A DNA stretch of 42,552 bases from CAZJWR01 sp964549765 (GCA_964549765.1 CAZJWR010000032.1:1-42552); one strand, 5' to 3'. Positions 33,448 through 42,359 are shown, counted from the first letter of the stretch. The notes: generated by a model from the letters alone, not told the origin. Made by a program: numbers and translations.

Positions 33448-34428
33448 GTGGAAACCAGAGCTCTGGAGAGCATAAATCGGGTGGTATCGCGGATCGGCCT
33501 GGGCACATGGGCGATAGGGGGCTGGATGTGGGGCGGGACGGATGAGAAGAAAGCGATGCGGACTATCCACGCCGCCTTCGATGCGGGCATCAACGTCGTC
33601 GACACCGCTCCCGTATACGGGTTCGGGAAATCCGAGGAAATCGTCGGGCGGGCGCTGGCCGAGTATGGCCGGCGCGATGGGATTATCGTGGCGACGAAAG
33701 TCGGACTTGAATGGGACGATAACGGTATCCATCGCAACAGCAGCCGCGAACACATCTTCAAGGAAATCGACGATTCCCTGCGGCGGCTGCAGATCGATTA
33801 TATCGATATCTACCAGATACACTGGCCGGACCCCAAAACACTGTTGTCGGAAACGGCCGACGCCATGGGAGAACTATATAGACAGGAGAAGATCCGCGGC
33901 ATCGGTGTCAGCAATTATTCACCTCTGCAGATGGATGAGTTCCGTCAAGTGGCGCCCATCCAGACCGCCCAACCGCCCTACAACGTCTTCGAAACCGACA
34001 TGGACAAGGACGTTCTACCGTACTGCAAGAATAATGAAATCGCCGTCCTGGCGTATGGTGCGCTCTGTCGGGGGCTGCTTTCGGGTAAAATGACCGAAAA
34101 ACGGGAATTTCACGGCGACGATCTGCGCAACATCGATCCCAAATTCCAGGCGCAGCGCTATGCCAAATACCTCAAGGCTGTTGACCGCCTGGATGAGTTT
34201 GCCCGTGAAAGGTATCATCGCCGGGTGATCCATCTGGCGCTGCGCTGGATACTCGATCAGGACGTCGATGTCGCCTTATGGGGGGCGCGCCGTCCGGAGC
34301 AGATCGAACCGCTCCATGAGATCAAGGGGTGGACCATTTCCGAGGACGAGCGTAAAGAGATCAGACGGATCGTTGATGGTATAATAGACGATCCTGTCGG
34401 TCCTGAATTCATGGCGCCTCCGGAATAA
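33448..34428 (+). CDS. aldo/keto reductase
   Basis: The 326-residue AKR has the family core 'AFDAGINVVDTAPVYGFGKSEEIVGRAL' (catalytic Asp and Tyr), 'IVATKVGLEW' (Lys), 'YIDIYQIHWPDP' (His) and 'KIRGIGVSNYS'. It reduces carbonyls or oxidises alcohols with NADPH. GTG start behind GGAGGTCG. Substrate not deducible. No terminator is visible before the next promoter at 34475. Confidence 0.92.
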   Translation: METRALESINRVVSRIGLGTWAIGGWMWGGTDEKKAMRTIHAAFDAGINVVDTAPVYGFGKSEEIVGRALAEYGRRDGIIVATKVGLEWDDNGIHRNSSREHIFKEIDDSLRRLQIDYIDIYQIHWPDPKTLLSETADAMGELYRQEKIRGIGVSNYSPLQMDEFRQVAPIQTAQPPYNVFETDMDKDVLPYCKNNEIAVLAYGALCRGLLSGKMTEKREFHGDDLRNIDPKFQAQRYAKYLKAVDRLDEFARERYHRRVIHLALRWILDQDVDVALWGARRPEQIEPLHEIKGWTISEDERKEIRRIVDGIIDDPVGPEFMAPPE

Positions 34429-34474
34429 ATCAATCGGCGGCTCTTTCCGGTCTTACACCATTTGCCGAATCATG

Positions 34475-34504
34475 TTGAATTTTATGCGACCGTCCGTGTA
34501 TATT
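34475..34504 (+). promoter_or_regulatory. sigma70 promoter of the CocE/NonD hydrolase
   Basis: TTGAAT (34475-34480) and TATATT (34499-34504) are separated by 18 bp. The leader of about 60 bases ends with a strong AAGGAGG ribosome site before the ATG at 34571. Confidence 0.5.
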
Positions 34505-34570
34505 GGGCGATAATATCGCACGAGTCTCGGCCCGCCGGGACAGCGCCCTTTTTCGGTAAGGAGGAAAATC

Positions 34571-37105
34571 ATGGTTGCCGCACACAGTCGACGCACCGAT
34601 TTACGTCCGATTCTCGGTGCGTTCGTCATCTTGATAATTTTCTTGCTCGGTTGGTTTTGCGCGCCGGCCCAGGCCGACAAAACGGCTCATACTTGGCCGT
34701 ATGGGTATCCTCTGAATGTCATGCAGGACAGCGCCGGATTCACGTTCTATCTGAATGAAGAAGTCCTGGTTGTCAGCCAATGTGACTGGCGGGATGGCGG
34801 CGCATTTTCTTCCCGATACACGATGACCATGGCCGGGCAGTCCGTCACGACCCAAATGAACATCGATGTCGATACGAGTGGCTTGTGGACGGTAATCACA
34901 ATGAAAGCGCCCACGGGAGAAGTGACCATCACCCGCGAGGACAGCATTGCTACAATTTCCGCCAAGGGCGAAACCCATACGTTGAATCTCAAGCCAAACA
35001 CGATTCTGTTCGAGAATTTCAGTCCGGCATTGATGAGTCAGGCGGTACTTGCCTACGATCAGGAACTCGGCGGGAAACAGACAATCCCCATTTTCATTAT
35101 CCCCGCGGTTGTCATGGACGGCACGCTTGAACGGCTCGATACGGTCACGTGCACCGTCGCCGGGACCATGCAAACCTTCACGACCTATCGCTACGGCCTG
35201 CCGGGTGTCGACATTACCCTCTGGGTTGATCCGCAAGACCGGGTCTGTTACGGTGATGTTCCCTCACAGCATGGGGCATATGTGCGCGACGGCTACGAAA
35301 TCTTGATGCAGAAGGAAACGTCGGATACTCTCGTATCGCAGCCGACATACGATATTGTCATCGATAGCAACGTCGGCGTTCCCATGCGCGACGGCATGGC
35401 ACTGGCCACGGATATTTATCGCCCGGACGCCGATGGTGCCTATCCGGTTATTCTGGTGCGGACACCGTATAAAAAGGAAATGGACGAGTTGCAGGCCAAA
35501 TATTATGCGCGTCGCGGGTATGTCTACGCCGTGCAGGATTGCCGGGGGAGGTTCGCCTCGCCGGGAACCTGGGTGCCGTTTTTCAACGAACCGAATGATG
35601 GGTACGATGCCGTCGAATGGCTGGCCGTCCAGCCTTGGTCGAATGGCAAAGTGGGTATGATCGGCGGCAGTTACCTGGGCTGGGTGCAATGGTGGGCGGC
35701 CCGTAATCGCCCACCGCATCTGACGACCATCATTCCTAACGTGTCGCCGCCCGATCCATATTTCAACATCCCCTACGAGTACGGATCGTTCTTCCTCTTG
35801 GGTGCCATCTGGTGGGCCGATGTCCTGGAGCAGGAGGCGACCGCCGACCTCTCCGGTAAGGCCATGATGGATATCGGCAAAAAGGAATATCATGATCTCC
35901 TGAAACACCTGCCTGTCATCGAACTCGACAAGATCATTCTCGGAAAAGAAAATCAATACTGGCGCGACTGGATCGCTCACCCGAACAACGACGACCATTG
36001 GGACAAGGTCAGCTTCCTGCGCCATCTCAGCGACCTCGACATCCCCGTGTATCATCAATCGGGATGGTTCGACGGCGACGGCATTGGCAGCAAATTGAAT
36101 TACCTGGCGATGAAGGCGAATGGCCACGACAACCAGAAGCTGGTGCTCGGGCCATGGGGGCATTCTGCCACCGCCACGAGATGGGGACCGCTCGACACCG
36201 ATTTCGGCCCCAATGCCATCATTGACCTGGAAACGAGTTATACCCGCTGGCTGGATCACTGGTTGCTGGGCGTCGATAACGGCATCGACAAGGAACCGCT
36301 GGTGTCGGTCTTCGTCATGGGATCGAACCAATGGCTGTACGGTGACGAATACCCTCTGCCGGAAACCGAATTCACCAAGTTTTACCTGACAGGCGGCGGC
36401 CACGCTAATACTTCCGATGGCGATGGCGTTCTTGCCACCGATCCCCCGGGAGCGCAATTAGTCGCCTATGATGCCTACGCGTACGATCCCGGCGATCCCA
36501 CACCGGTTCCGACGATGTATTACGATCTTGATAAGACGGATGACGTCAAAGAAGATTCCAACCAGGTAGAATCAGTCGAGGAAATCCGGGCCAGGCATCG
36601 GGCGTTTTATGGGCGCGTTGACAAGGAACGCCGGGATATTCTGGTGTACGAGACGCCGCCGATGGATAAACCCCTGACCTTTGCCGGCCCGATCTCGGCC
36701 GTGCTGTATGCTTCATCGTCGGCCAAAGACACCGACTGGCATATGCGGTTGTCGATGGTTAAGGAAAGCGGCGATATCTTCCCGTTGACGCACGGTGTTA
36801 TCCGGGCGCGATACCGCAACTCGTTTTCCGATCCGGAACTTCTGGAACCGGAAAAAATCTACGAGTTCCATCTCGATATGTGGCAAACGGGCATCACCAT
36901 TCCGGTTGGTGCGAAGGTTCGTGTAGAGGTTGCTTCGGCGTCTTTCCCGATGTTTTCGCGCAACCTGAATACGGGGGGGCACAATGAAACCGAAACCGAT
37001 TACATGGTCGCCGATCAGAGAATTTATCACGACCCGGATCATCCCTCGCATATCCTCCTACCGGTCATTCCCGATCCCAAGTTCGGTGAGACCAAATCGC
37101 AATAG
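34571..37105 (+). CDS. secreted CocE/NonD family hydrolase
   Basis: The 844-residue secreted enzyme has an N-terminal signal peptide (hydrophobic run near residues 16-32, 'ILIIFLLGWFCAPAQA'). About 230 residues of family-poor sequence precede the hydrolase. The alpha/beta hydrolase core starts 'VGVPMRDGMALATDIYRPDADGAYPVILVRTPYKKE' and has the nucleophile in 'GMIGGSYLGW', with a later 'LGPWGHS' (catalytic His). The C-terminal X-Pro dipeptidyl-peptidase-like jelly-roll begins near 'YDPGDPTPVPTMY'. The family cleaves esters, amides or X-Pro peptides; the natural substrate here is unknown. Longer than usual because of the N-terminal extension. Confidence 0.85.
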   Translation: MVAAHSRRTDLRPILGAFVILIIFLLGWFCAPAQADKTAHTWPYGYPLNVMQDSAGFTFYLNEEVLVVSQCDWRDGGAFSSRYTMTMAGQSVTTQMNIDVDTSGLWTVITMKAPTGEVTITREDSIATISAKGETHTLNLKPNTILFENFSPALMSQAVLAYDQELGGKQTIPIFIIPAVVMDGTLERLDTVTCTVAGTMQTFTTYRYGLPGVDITLWVDPQDRVCYGDVPSQHGAYVRDGYEILMQKETSDTLVSQPTYDIVIDSNVGVPMRDGMALATDIYRPDADGAYPVILVRTPYKKEMDELQAKYYARRGYVYAVQDCRGRFASPGTWVPFFNEPNDGYDAVEWLAVQPWSNGKVGMIGGSYLGWVQWWAARNRPPHLTTIIPNVSPPDPYFNIPYEYGSFFLLGAIWWADVLEQEATADLSGKAMMDIGKKEYHDLLKHLPVIELDKIILGKENQYWRDWIAHPNNDDHWDKVSFLRHLSDLDIPVYHQSGWFDGDGIGSKLNYLAMKANGHDNQKLVLGPWGHSATATRWGPLDTDFGPNAIIDLETSYTRWLDHWLLGVDNGIDKEPLVSVFVMGSNQWLYGDEYPLPETEFTKFYLTGGGHANTSDGDGVLATDPPGAQLVAYDAYAYDPGDPTPVPTMYYDLDKTDDVKEDSNQVESVEEIRARHRAFYGRVDKERRDILVYETPPMDKPLTFAGPISAVLYASSSAKDTDWHMRLSMVKESGDIFPLTHGVIRARYRNSFSDPELLEPEKIYEFHLDMWQTGITIPVGAKVRVEVASASFPMFSRNLNTGGHNETETDYMVADQRIYHDPDHPSHILLPVIPDPKFGETKSQ

Positions 37106-37124
37106 GATATGACGGTCATCCCGC

Positions 37125-37153
37125 GGGGCGCGCAAATCATCGCGCCCCACTTT
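37125..37153 (+). terminator. hairpin terminator after the CocE/NonD gene
   Basis: An 8-bp perfect stem GGGGCGCG / CGCGCCCC (37125-37132, 37141-37148) with an 8-base loop is followed by ACTTTC, a poor U tract. It lies 20 bases after the stop codon. Confidence 0.5.
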
Positions 37154-37227
37154 CAATCATTCCCGCTACCAATTCCCTTCCTGATAGATTCCGAATGCAT
37201 CATAAAATCAATCCGATAGATATTTAG

Positions 37228-37256
37228 TTGAGCTGTTCCGCTTGATTGCGTATTAA
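37228..37256 (+). promoter_or_regulatory. sigma70 promoter of the collagen-like lipoprotein gene
   Basis: TTGAGC (37228-37233) and TATTAA (37251-37256) are separated by exactly 17 bp; the ATG at 37291 follows a GAGGAGG ribosome site, giving a leader of about 28 bases. Confidence 0.5.
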
Positions 37257-37290
37257 TAAGTATGAATCATCAAAGCCACGAGGAGGAGTC

Positions 37291-38190
37291 ATGGGACGGC
37301 GTGTGTTTCAGATTGTCATTGCCGCTGTTATGATTTTTGGAATGGGGATAGTATCCGGGTGCGCGGGCGATCAGGGGCCGGAGGGGCCTCAGGGGCCAAC
37401 CGGCGCCATCGGACCGCAGGGTGATCCGGGGGAGACCGTACCGTATATCACCGGGACAATCTCGGCGCCACGGCATACGGTCAACTGGGATGAGGTGTAC
37501 GGATCGGCCGATGTCTATGTCGTGAAAGCGCCCAGCTTGCCAAGTGTAACCGTCAATTCCCTTCCGATCGATCTCAACCTGCAGTATCCCGATGGCAAAT
37601 TGAACTATCACAGCGGCGATCTGCCGGTATCCGGGGGAAGCAACGCCACCGTCCGCGTCAGTTATGCCAAGACGGATCAAACCGGTGCGCTGGCGCAAGG
37701 GAGTGTCACCGTCCCCGGAGATTTTGCCGTCACCGGCGATTCGCTGAAGGTTGGCCCGGCCGATTCCGTTCGGCTGGATTGGTCGCCCGCTGCCGGCGCC
37801 GATGGGTATTTCGTTATGCTTCGTGTTTTCGTCGCCTATGTCGATACCAGCGGCAGCAATCACGGCCTGACGTTCGAAATGGATACCGTCGTAACCGACA
37901 CTACATTCAAACAGCCGGCTGATGTGTTCTTTCCCGACTCCAATACCCTCGCCGGATATATTTCCTACGATGCGCAAATGGATATCTCGGCGGTATCGGG
38001 TCCTCTTTATGTCGGTGATGCGGGAAATGTAACTGGCGATGGTTATGGTTTTATCTACGGCTGGAATGACGGCCCGGAAGTATCGCTTGATCTGGATATC
38101 TCGCTTGTCCTGAAATCCGCGGCTGCGAGGAAATATACTCCTCGGGAGGCATTCCAAAAGTACACGGATCGTCTTTTGAATTGGCGTTGA
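37291..38190 (+). CDS. lipoprotein with short collagen-like Gly-X-Y segment
   Basis: The 299-residue protein has a lipoprotein signal peptide with lipobox 'IVSGC' (Cys about residue 25). Right after the Cys come eight Gly-X-Y triplets (GDQ GPE GPQ GPT GAI GPQ GDP GET), a short collagen-like stretch. The remainder looks like beta-sandwich (Ig/FN3-like) domains, with 'VRLDWSPAAGADGYFVML' matching the FN3-type 'AxgY' pattern. It should be anchored in the envelope. The ATG at 37291 was chosen since the TTG at 37246 would disrupt the signal peptide. Function unknown. Confidence 0.75.
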   Translation: MGRRVFQIVIAAVMIFGMGIVSGCAGDQGPEGPQGPTGAIGPQGDPGETVPYITGTISAPRHTVNWDEVYGSADVYVVKAPSLPSVTVNSLPIDLNLQYPDGKLNYHSGDLPVSGGSNATVRVSYAKTDQTGALAQGSVTVPGDFAVTGDSLKVGPADSVRLDWSPAAGADGYFVMLRVFVAYVDTSGSNHGLTFEMDTVVTDTTFKQPADVFFPDSNTLAGYISYDAQMDISAVSGPLYVGDAGNVTGDGYGFIYGWNDGPEVSLDLDISLVLKSAAARKYTPREAFQKYTDRLLNWR

Positions 38191-38259
38191 TACTAAGATA
38201 AGGGTGAATGCTAGAGGCTGTTTCTCGGTAAGGATCGACTTCACACAATATGGCTTCGG

Positions 38260-38290
38260 TATCCCACCCGCGTCTTGCACGGGTGGGATA
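38260..38290. other. strong hairpin in the intergenic gap
   Basis: A perfect 11-bp stem TATCCCACCCG / CGGGTGGGATA with a 9-base loop (38271-38279) lies 70 bases after the lipoprotein stop. No U tract follows on the plus strand. It may terminate, stabilise RNA, or be a copy of a repeated genomic element. The 207-base gap 38191-38397 holds nothing else I can name. Confidence 0.45.
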
Positions 38291-38397
38291 TAATTGAATG
38301 GCAGGTCACGTGTCGAGGCAATCATCATTCAAGATTGATATCCTCGCAGAATCTAAATGCCGCTTATGAGACAGCCCTTTTTGGAAATTGATCGATT

Positions 38398-38838
38398 CTA
38401 CTGGCTTGCTGTCTGCATCAATTTGGCCGTCAGTGTGATTTCCGGAACTGCCAGCGCCTGCGATACCGGGCATCCTTCCTTCGCCTGCTTGGCGTATTTT
38501 TGAAAATCGCTCTCATTGAGGTCAGGAATATCGGCGGACGTGCTCAATTCTATTTTCGTGATTTTCCAGCCTTCCCCAACCTTGTGGATGTGCACCGTGG
38601 CGTCGGTTGTGATGCTTTTTGGCTTGAAGCCGGCCTTGGTGAGGATCGACGAAAACGCCATCGAAAAACATCCCGCATGGGCCGCGCCGATCAGTTCTTC
38701 CGGGTTCGTCCCCGGCTCGGATTCAAAACGTGATCCGACCGAAAATTTGCCCTCGAACGCGCCGCTTCCCAGCGCCATCGTGCCTTTGCCTTTGGCGATT
38801 TCGCCTTCCCAGGTGGCTTTTGCGGTCCGTATCGGCAT
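38398..38838 (-). CDS. OsmC family peroxiredoxin-like protein
   Basis: The 146-residue OsmC/Ohr-type protein has the two redox cysteines in 'IGAAHAGCFSMAFS' and 'EGCPVSQALA'. The N-terminal 'TAKATWEGEIAKGKGTMALGSGAFEGKFSVGSRFE' fits OsmC rather than Ohr. It reduces organic hydroperoxides in the cytosol. AAGGAG ribosome site upstream. Confidence 0.92.
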   Translation of the reverse strand: MPIRTAKATWEGEIAKGKGTMALGSGAFEGKFSVGSRFESEPGTNPEELIGAAHAGCFSMAFSSILTKAGFKPKSITTDATVHIHKVGEGWKITKIELSTSADIPDLNESDFQKYAKQAKEGCPVSQALAVPEITLTAKLMQTASQ

Positions 38839-39020
38839 AATATCATCTCCTTGTTATTGTGTTCCTATTTGCGTCCAAATCACATACTATACGTGAAGAG
38901 TGCAGAGATTAATAACGACAATGTAGATATTGATGTCGGCAGTTCGGCACACCGGAATTTACCGGAACGACAAGCGCGCAGAAGCGTAAAATTGTCAGAT
39001 TCAGGGACAGGGAAAAAACT

Positions 39021-39515
39021 ATGAAAGCAGCGAATTCATTGTTCATTGCCGCGCTCCTGCTAACCGCGACGGCGCTGGGATCGTCGGCTCCGACTGCGCG
39101 GGAGGCATTCGAGCATTACCAGAAGGCGCTCACGGATGGCCGCTATGCCGATGCCGAAAGCTGCTGGACGGCGTCGACGATTGACGCCTCGAAGCGCCTC
39201 GGCATCTCCTATGATGATGTTGCTGCCAAATACGACTGCGCTTCGCCGCTGGTAAGTCTGCTGCCGGACATGGGCGATGGGCGGATTATCTTCTCCATCG
39301 ATACGGTCATCGACGAAGCCGACTATTCGGAAATTATGGCGAGTCTATATTCGGCATCGGATACTGCCGAATGCCGCTACTTCGCCGTTCAATCGGACAG
39401 CGGGTGGCAGCTGATATCGCCCCTTCAGGCCCTGACCGGGGGGTGGAATATCCGTGAGACGAAATTCGTTACTCTATTTTATTCGAATAACGCCATCGTG
39501 AATGATCATGCCTGA
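39021..39515 (+). CDS. N-terminal part of a secreted putative metalloprotease, ending at an in-frame TGA
   Basis: The 164-residue piece begins with a signal peptide (residues 1-22, 'FIAALLLTATALGSSA'), then a domain with 'AREAFEHYQKALTDGRYADAESCW', where the repeated AxYxxA pattern suggests a TPR-like helix pair. It stops at TGA 39513-39515. The same reading frame continues without a break into the next protein-like sequence ('AELDRFIVETGRRLGLSDDD'), up to 40610. I read both as one interrupted gene (529 residues if the TGA is read through), damaged by nonsense mutation or sequencing error. Confidence 0.6.
   Translation: MKAANSLFIAALLLTATALGSSAPTAREAFEHYQKALTDGRYADAESCWTASTIDASKRLGISYDDVAAKYDCASPLVSLLPDMGDGRIIFSIDTVIDEADYSEIMASLYSASDTAECRYFAVQSDSGWQLISPLQALTGGWNIRETKFVTLFYSNNAIVNDHA
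39513..39515 (+). other. in-frame TGA interrupting the putative metalloprotease gene
   Basis: This TGA lies between two reading frames in the same phase (39021-39512 and 39516-40610). A single base change, for example C to T in a CGA Arg codon, would create it. Recoding as selenocysteine is not supported by a nearby obvious hairpin or a redox context. Confidence 0.75.
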
Positions 39516-39536
39516 GCCGAACTCGATCGATTCATT

Positions 39537-40610
39537 GTGGAAACAGGGAGGAGACTCGGGCTCAGCGACGACGATCTGGATCTGCTCAGCAAGAGGAAGA
39601 TCTACTATTGTCTATGCAACGAATCCCAAATCAAGAAAATCACAGGATACGACACGCAGGGCATGGCTGATCTGCCGCTCGATGCCGTGGTCAGCCGACA
39701 ATTGCCACATCGGCACGAGCTGACACATCTTCTGGTAAATTTCGCGGAGAGGCATATTCCGTTGTATACTTTGCCATTTCTTCAGGAAGGAACGGCCGCA
39801 TATTTCGGAGGGCGGTGGGGCCGGTCGCCGCGAACCATTTTGTATACGGGAGCCGCGATTATCGGCAACCAAATCAACGATATCGGGGATGTTCTGACAT
39901 ACGACGATTTTCATACCAAGGTCGGTACACCCGATATCAGCTATCCGTTGAGCGGGATTTTTGTTAATTGTCTGCTGGGAAAGCTGGGACCTAAGCGGTT
40001 CCTTGATCTCTATCGATTATTCTCAGGCTCTCTTGAAGACGTTCGCGCCTTCACAAAAGAAGAAGTGATGGCAATTGTAGCCAAATATTGCGGAGTGACG
40101 TGGGATGAAATCGCCGATGATTGCCGCCGGGGCGCAGAGAGTATGGGGACATGTGGAATCAGCCCTCTAACAGATACGCCGGCGCCGGCTCCTCTTGCCA
40201 CAATATCGGATAGCGGCGGCAAGATACAGGTGAGCATCTGGCAAACCGATGATGCTTTTCGATTTGAAATCTCCGCATCGGATTCTGCACGGCCAGGAAT
40301 TCTGCTGATTTCAGACGGCGCGGATGACTCGACTTCATATGTCAGCCGCTTGTTTTCTCAGCATGCGCCGGGGAAAGTATATCATGGTGAACCATTCGGC
40401 ATAAAATTCACAGAAGCGGAGGTTAGCTGTTACGATTATCGCTGTGACGAACTGACGGGGATATATGTGCCCGGCTTTGCAGGGACGATCGAATCGCCGG
40501 CGCCGTCTTTATGGGATGCATCTGCCCGCAAATATCGATTTATTATAGAAAAGGCGTTGTTCCCGTCGTCGGATCTGACGAAATGGCGCCTGCGAATCGT
40601 TGAACTCTAA
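39537..40610 (+). CDS. C-terminal part of the putative secreted zinc metalloprotease (HELTH motif)
   Basis: The 357-residue piece continues the previous frame; the listed GTG start at 39537 has no ribosome site, so independent translation is unlikely. Near its residues 60-64 is HELTH, an HExxH zinc motif, with Glu84 in 'FLQEGTAAYF' 20 residues later as the probable third ligand. This is a gluzincin pattern, as in MA-clan/M1-like peptidases. The remainder ('IFVNCLLGKLGPKRFLDLYRLF') resembles the helical subdomain of such peptidases. Likely envelope- or extracellular-acting. Substrate unknown. Confidence 0.6.
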   Translation: METGRRLGLSDDDLDLLSKRKIYYCLCNESQIKKITGYDTQGMADLPLDAVVSRQLPHRHELTHLLVNFAERHIPLYTLPFLQEGTAAYFGGRWGRSPRTILYTGAAIIGNQINDIGDVLTYDDFHTKVGTPDISYPLSGIFVNCLLGKLGPKRFLDLYRLFSGSLEDVRAFTKEEVMAIVAKYCGVTWDEIADDCRRGAESMGTCGISPLTDTPAPAPLATISDSGGKIQVSIWQTDDAFRFEISASDSARPGILLISDGADDSTSYVSRLFSQHAPGKVYHGEPFGIKFTEAEVSCYDYRCDELTGIYVPGFAGTIESPAPSLWDASARKYRFIIEKALFPSSDLTKWRLRIVEL

Positions 40611-40663
40611 GACCGGCTGAATTCCCGCTTCAAACACACTTCAGCAGCTATTCACAAAAAGAA

Positions 40664-40693
40664 TTGACCCTGCCCGACTTCCCAATGTATATT
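40664..40693 (+). promoter_or_regulatory. sigma70 promoter of the FetAB-like operon, apparently leaderless
   Basis: TTGACC (40664-40669) and TATATT (40688-40693) are separated by 18 bp. The ATG at 40702 is only 8 bases past the -10, so transcription would start at or right beside the start codon. No ribosome site precedes the ATG, which agrees with leaderless translation. Confidence 0.55.
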
Positions 40694-40701
40694 TCGACCC
40701 T

Positions 40702-41457
40702 ATGTCCGATGAGAACCCAATCAATGCCGGGCCGGTTCTGCAGGCCCGAAATCTAACAAGGGCTGTCCGGACGGACGATCGGTCACATACTATCATCGAT
40801 GATTTCTCATACGAATTCAACTCGGGCAACATCTACACGATTGTCGGACCGTCCGGGGCAGGAAAGTCCAGTCTTTTGCGCCTGTTCAACCGCCTTGACG
40901 AAAAAACCGGGGGAGAGGTGCGCTTTCGGGGACAGCCGGCCGAGTCCTATCCCGTGACGGAACTCCGCCGCCGGATCGCGCTGCTCTTCCAGGAACCCTA
41001 CCTGTTCGCTGGCACAGTCGCCGACAACCTGATCTATTGCTGCAAAGACAGAAAAAAAGCCGATCCCCAATTTACAGCTCATTATCTGGGACTGGTCGGC
41101 CTCGATCCAGCTCTGGCCGAACGATCTCCGGAGAAATTATCCGTGGGACAAAAGCAACGAGTCGCGCTGGCGCGTATCCTTGTGCAGGAGCCGGAAATCC
41201 TCCTCCTGGATGAACCAACCTCGGCTCTCGATCCCGGCGCGGCGCGCACCATCGAAGAACTCATCACAAAACTGAACCAGGAACTCCAGCTAACCATCAT
41301 TATGGTCACGCATAATTTTCGGCAGGCGCTGCGTCTCGAAGGCGCCTCATTAGTCGTCATCAATGGGCGTCTAATCGAATCCGGAATATCCAAAGATATC
41401 TTTGAACGTCCCGCGAACGAAATCACCCGGCGATTCGTGAATGGGGAGTTGCGATGA
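40702..41457 (+). CDS. fetA: ABC transporter ATP-binding protein, FetA/YbbL-like
   Basis: The 251-residue ATPase has Walker A 'GPSGAGKSSLLRL', Q-loop 'LLFQEPYLF', signature 'LSVGQKQRVALARIL', Walker B 'ILLLDEPTSALD' and the switch His in 'VTHNF'. It pairs with the next gene, a UPF0014 permease, as in FetAB exporters linked to iron homeostasis in E. coli. The shared ATGA overlap (41454-41457) couples their translation. Confidence 0.85.
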   Translation: MSDENPINAGPVLQARNLTRAVRTDDRSHTIIDDFSYEFNSGNIYTIVGPSGAGKSSLLRLFNRLDEKTGGEVRFRGQPAESYPVTELRRRIALLFQEPYLFAGTVADNLIYCCKDRKKADPQFTAHYLGLVGLDPALAERSPEKLSVGQKQRVALARILVQEPEILLLDEPTSALDPGAARTIEELITKLNQELQLTIIMVTHNFRQALRLEGASLVVINGRLIESGISKDIFERPANEITRRFVNGELR

Positions 41458-42209
41458 TCGACACCGGGTTTCCCCAGGTTGCGATCGCCGTCTCCCTGAT
41501 GGTCCTCGCCATCATCCTGGCCCGCTGGCAGCGAGTCGGCACGGAAAAGGAAATGGCCATCGGCACGGTCCGGTCGTTTGTCCAATTGATTGCCGTCGGC
41601 TATGCGCTTGATTTCATATTCAACCTCGAGAATATCTTCGCCATCCTCGGCACCCTGATGATTATGGTCGTCGTGGGGTCGTATACGGCCGCCCGGCGCG
41701 CGCCGAAGATCCCCGGCGTCTGGATAATCTCGTTCGTCGCCATCCTTGCCGGATCGGTTGCGACTCTGGGACTAATGTTGGCGGTCGGCATCATATCGGC
41801 CAAAGCGCAATATCTCATTCCCCTGGGAGGCATGACCGTCGGCAATTCCATGAATTGCTCGGCGCTGGTCATGGAACGCCTGCATTCCGATATCACCGGC
41901 AACCGCCTGGCGGTCGAGACGGCTTTGTCTCTTGGCAAAAGCTGGCGGGAATCGGTTCATACCTTCTTTACCAAGGCTGTCAAGGCAGGCATGATGCAGA
42001 TGCTGAATTTCTTTAAGGTAGTCGGCATCGTCCAGCTCCCCGGTGCCATGACCGGCATGATACTGGCCGGGGCCTCGCCGCTCAAGGCTGTCTTCATTCA
42101 AATCATCGTCGGCTATATGCTCACCGCCGCCGTCACCGTCACCGGTCTTACCGCCGCGCATCTTAGCATCCGGCGCATGTTCACGCCCGCCCAGCAGCTG
42201 AAAATATAA
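41454..42209 (+). CDS. fetB: ABC transporter permease, FetB/YbbM (UPF0014) family
   Basis: The 251-residue integral membrane protein has about six to seven helices and the UPF0014 signatures 'GTVRSFVQLIAVGYALDFIF', 'YTAARRAPKIPG', 'LIPLGGMTVGNSMNCSALVMERL' and 'QLPGAMTGMILAGASPLKAVFIQIIVGYML'. It is the membrane partner of the preceding ATPase; metal (iron) export is inferred from E. coli FetAB. The 150 bases after it hold no gene. Confidence 0.88.
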   Translation: MIDTGFPQVAIAVSLMVLAIILARWQRVGTEKEMAIGTVRSFVQLIAVGYALDFIFNLENIFAILGTLMIMVVVGSYTAARRAPKIPGVWIISFVAILAGSVATLGLMLAVGIISAKAQYLIPLGGMTVGNSMNCSALVMERLHSDITGNRLAVETALSLGKSWRESVHTFFTKAVKAGMMQMLNFFKVVGIVQLPGAMTGMILAGASPLKAVFIQIIVGYMLTAAVTVTGLTAAHLSIRRMFTPAQQLKI

Positions 42210-42359
42210 TGGCCAAGCTAGGCGAATTGAGCCATCGGCGGATTGACCAGAAATAGGTTGCGTTTGGCGGTGAATTGCATATAATGGGTGGCGATTCCGG
42301 CACAGGGCCGGGTGTTCTTTCAAATTTGACTGAATTTTAGCGGCTTGATAAAATGACGC

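Noticed and set aside
35264..36457. 397-residue open frame on the minus strand
   Set aside because: It mirrors the CocE/NonD hydrolase, whose catalytic motifs are intact on the plus strand.
37360..37430. Tandem DNA repeat or CRISPR
   Set aside because: The repeated look comes from Gly-X-Y codons of the collagen-like stretch; units are nine bases, variable and coding. I see no CRISPR array anywhere in the window.
37270..38328. 352-residue open frame on the minus strand
   Set aside because: It is the antisense of the collagen-like lipoprotein gene, and its Ile/Gly-rich translation has no recognisable features.
39513..39515. Selenocysteine recoding of the in-frame TGA
   Set aside because: No convincing SECIS-like hairpin follows directly, and the position is not in a redox motif.
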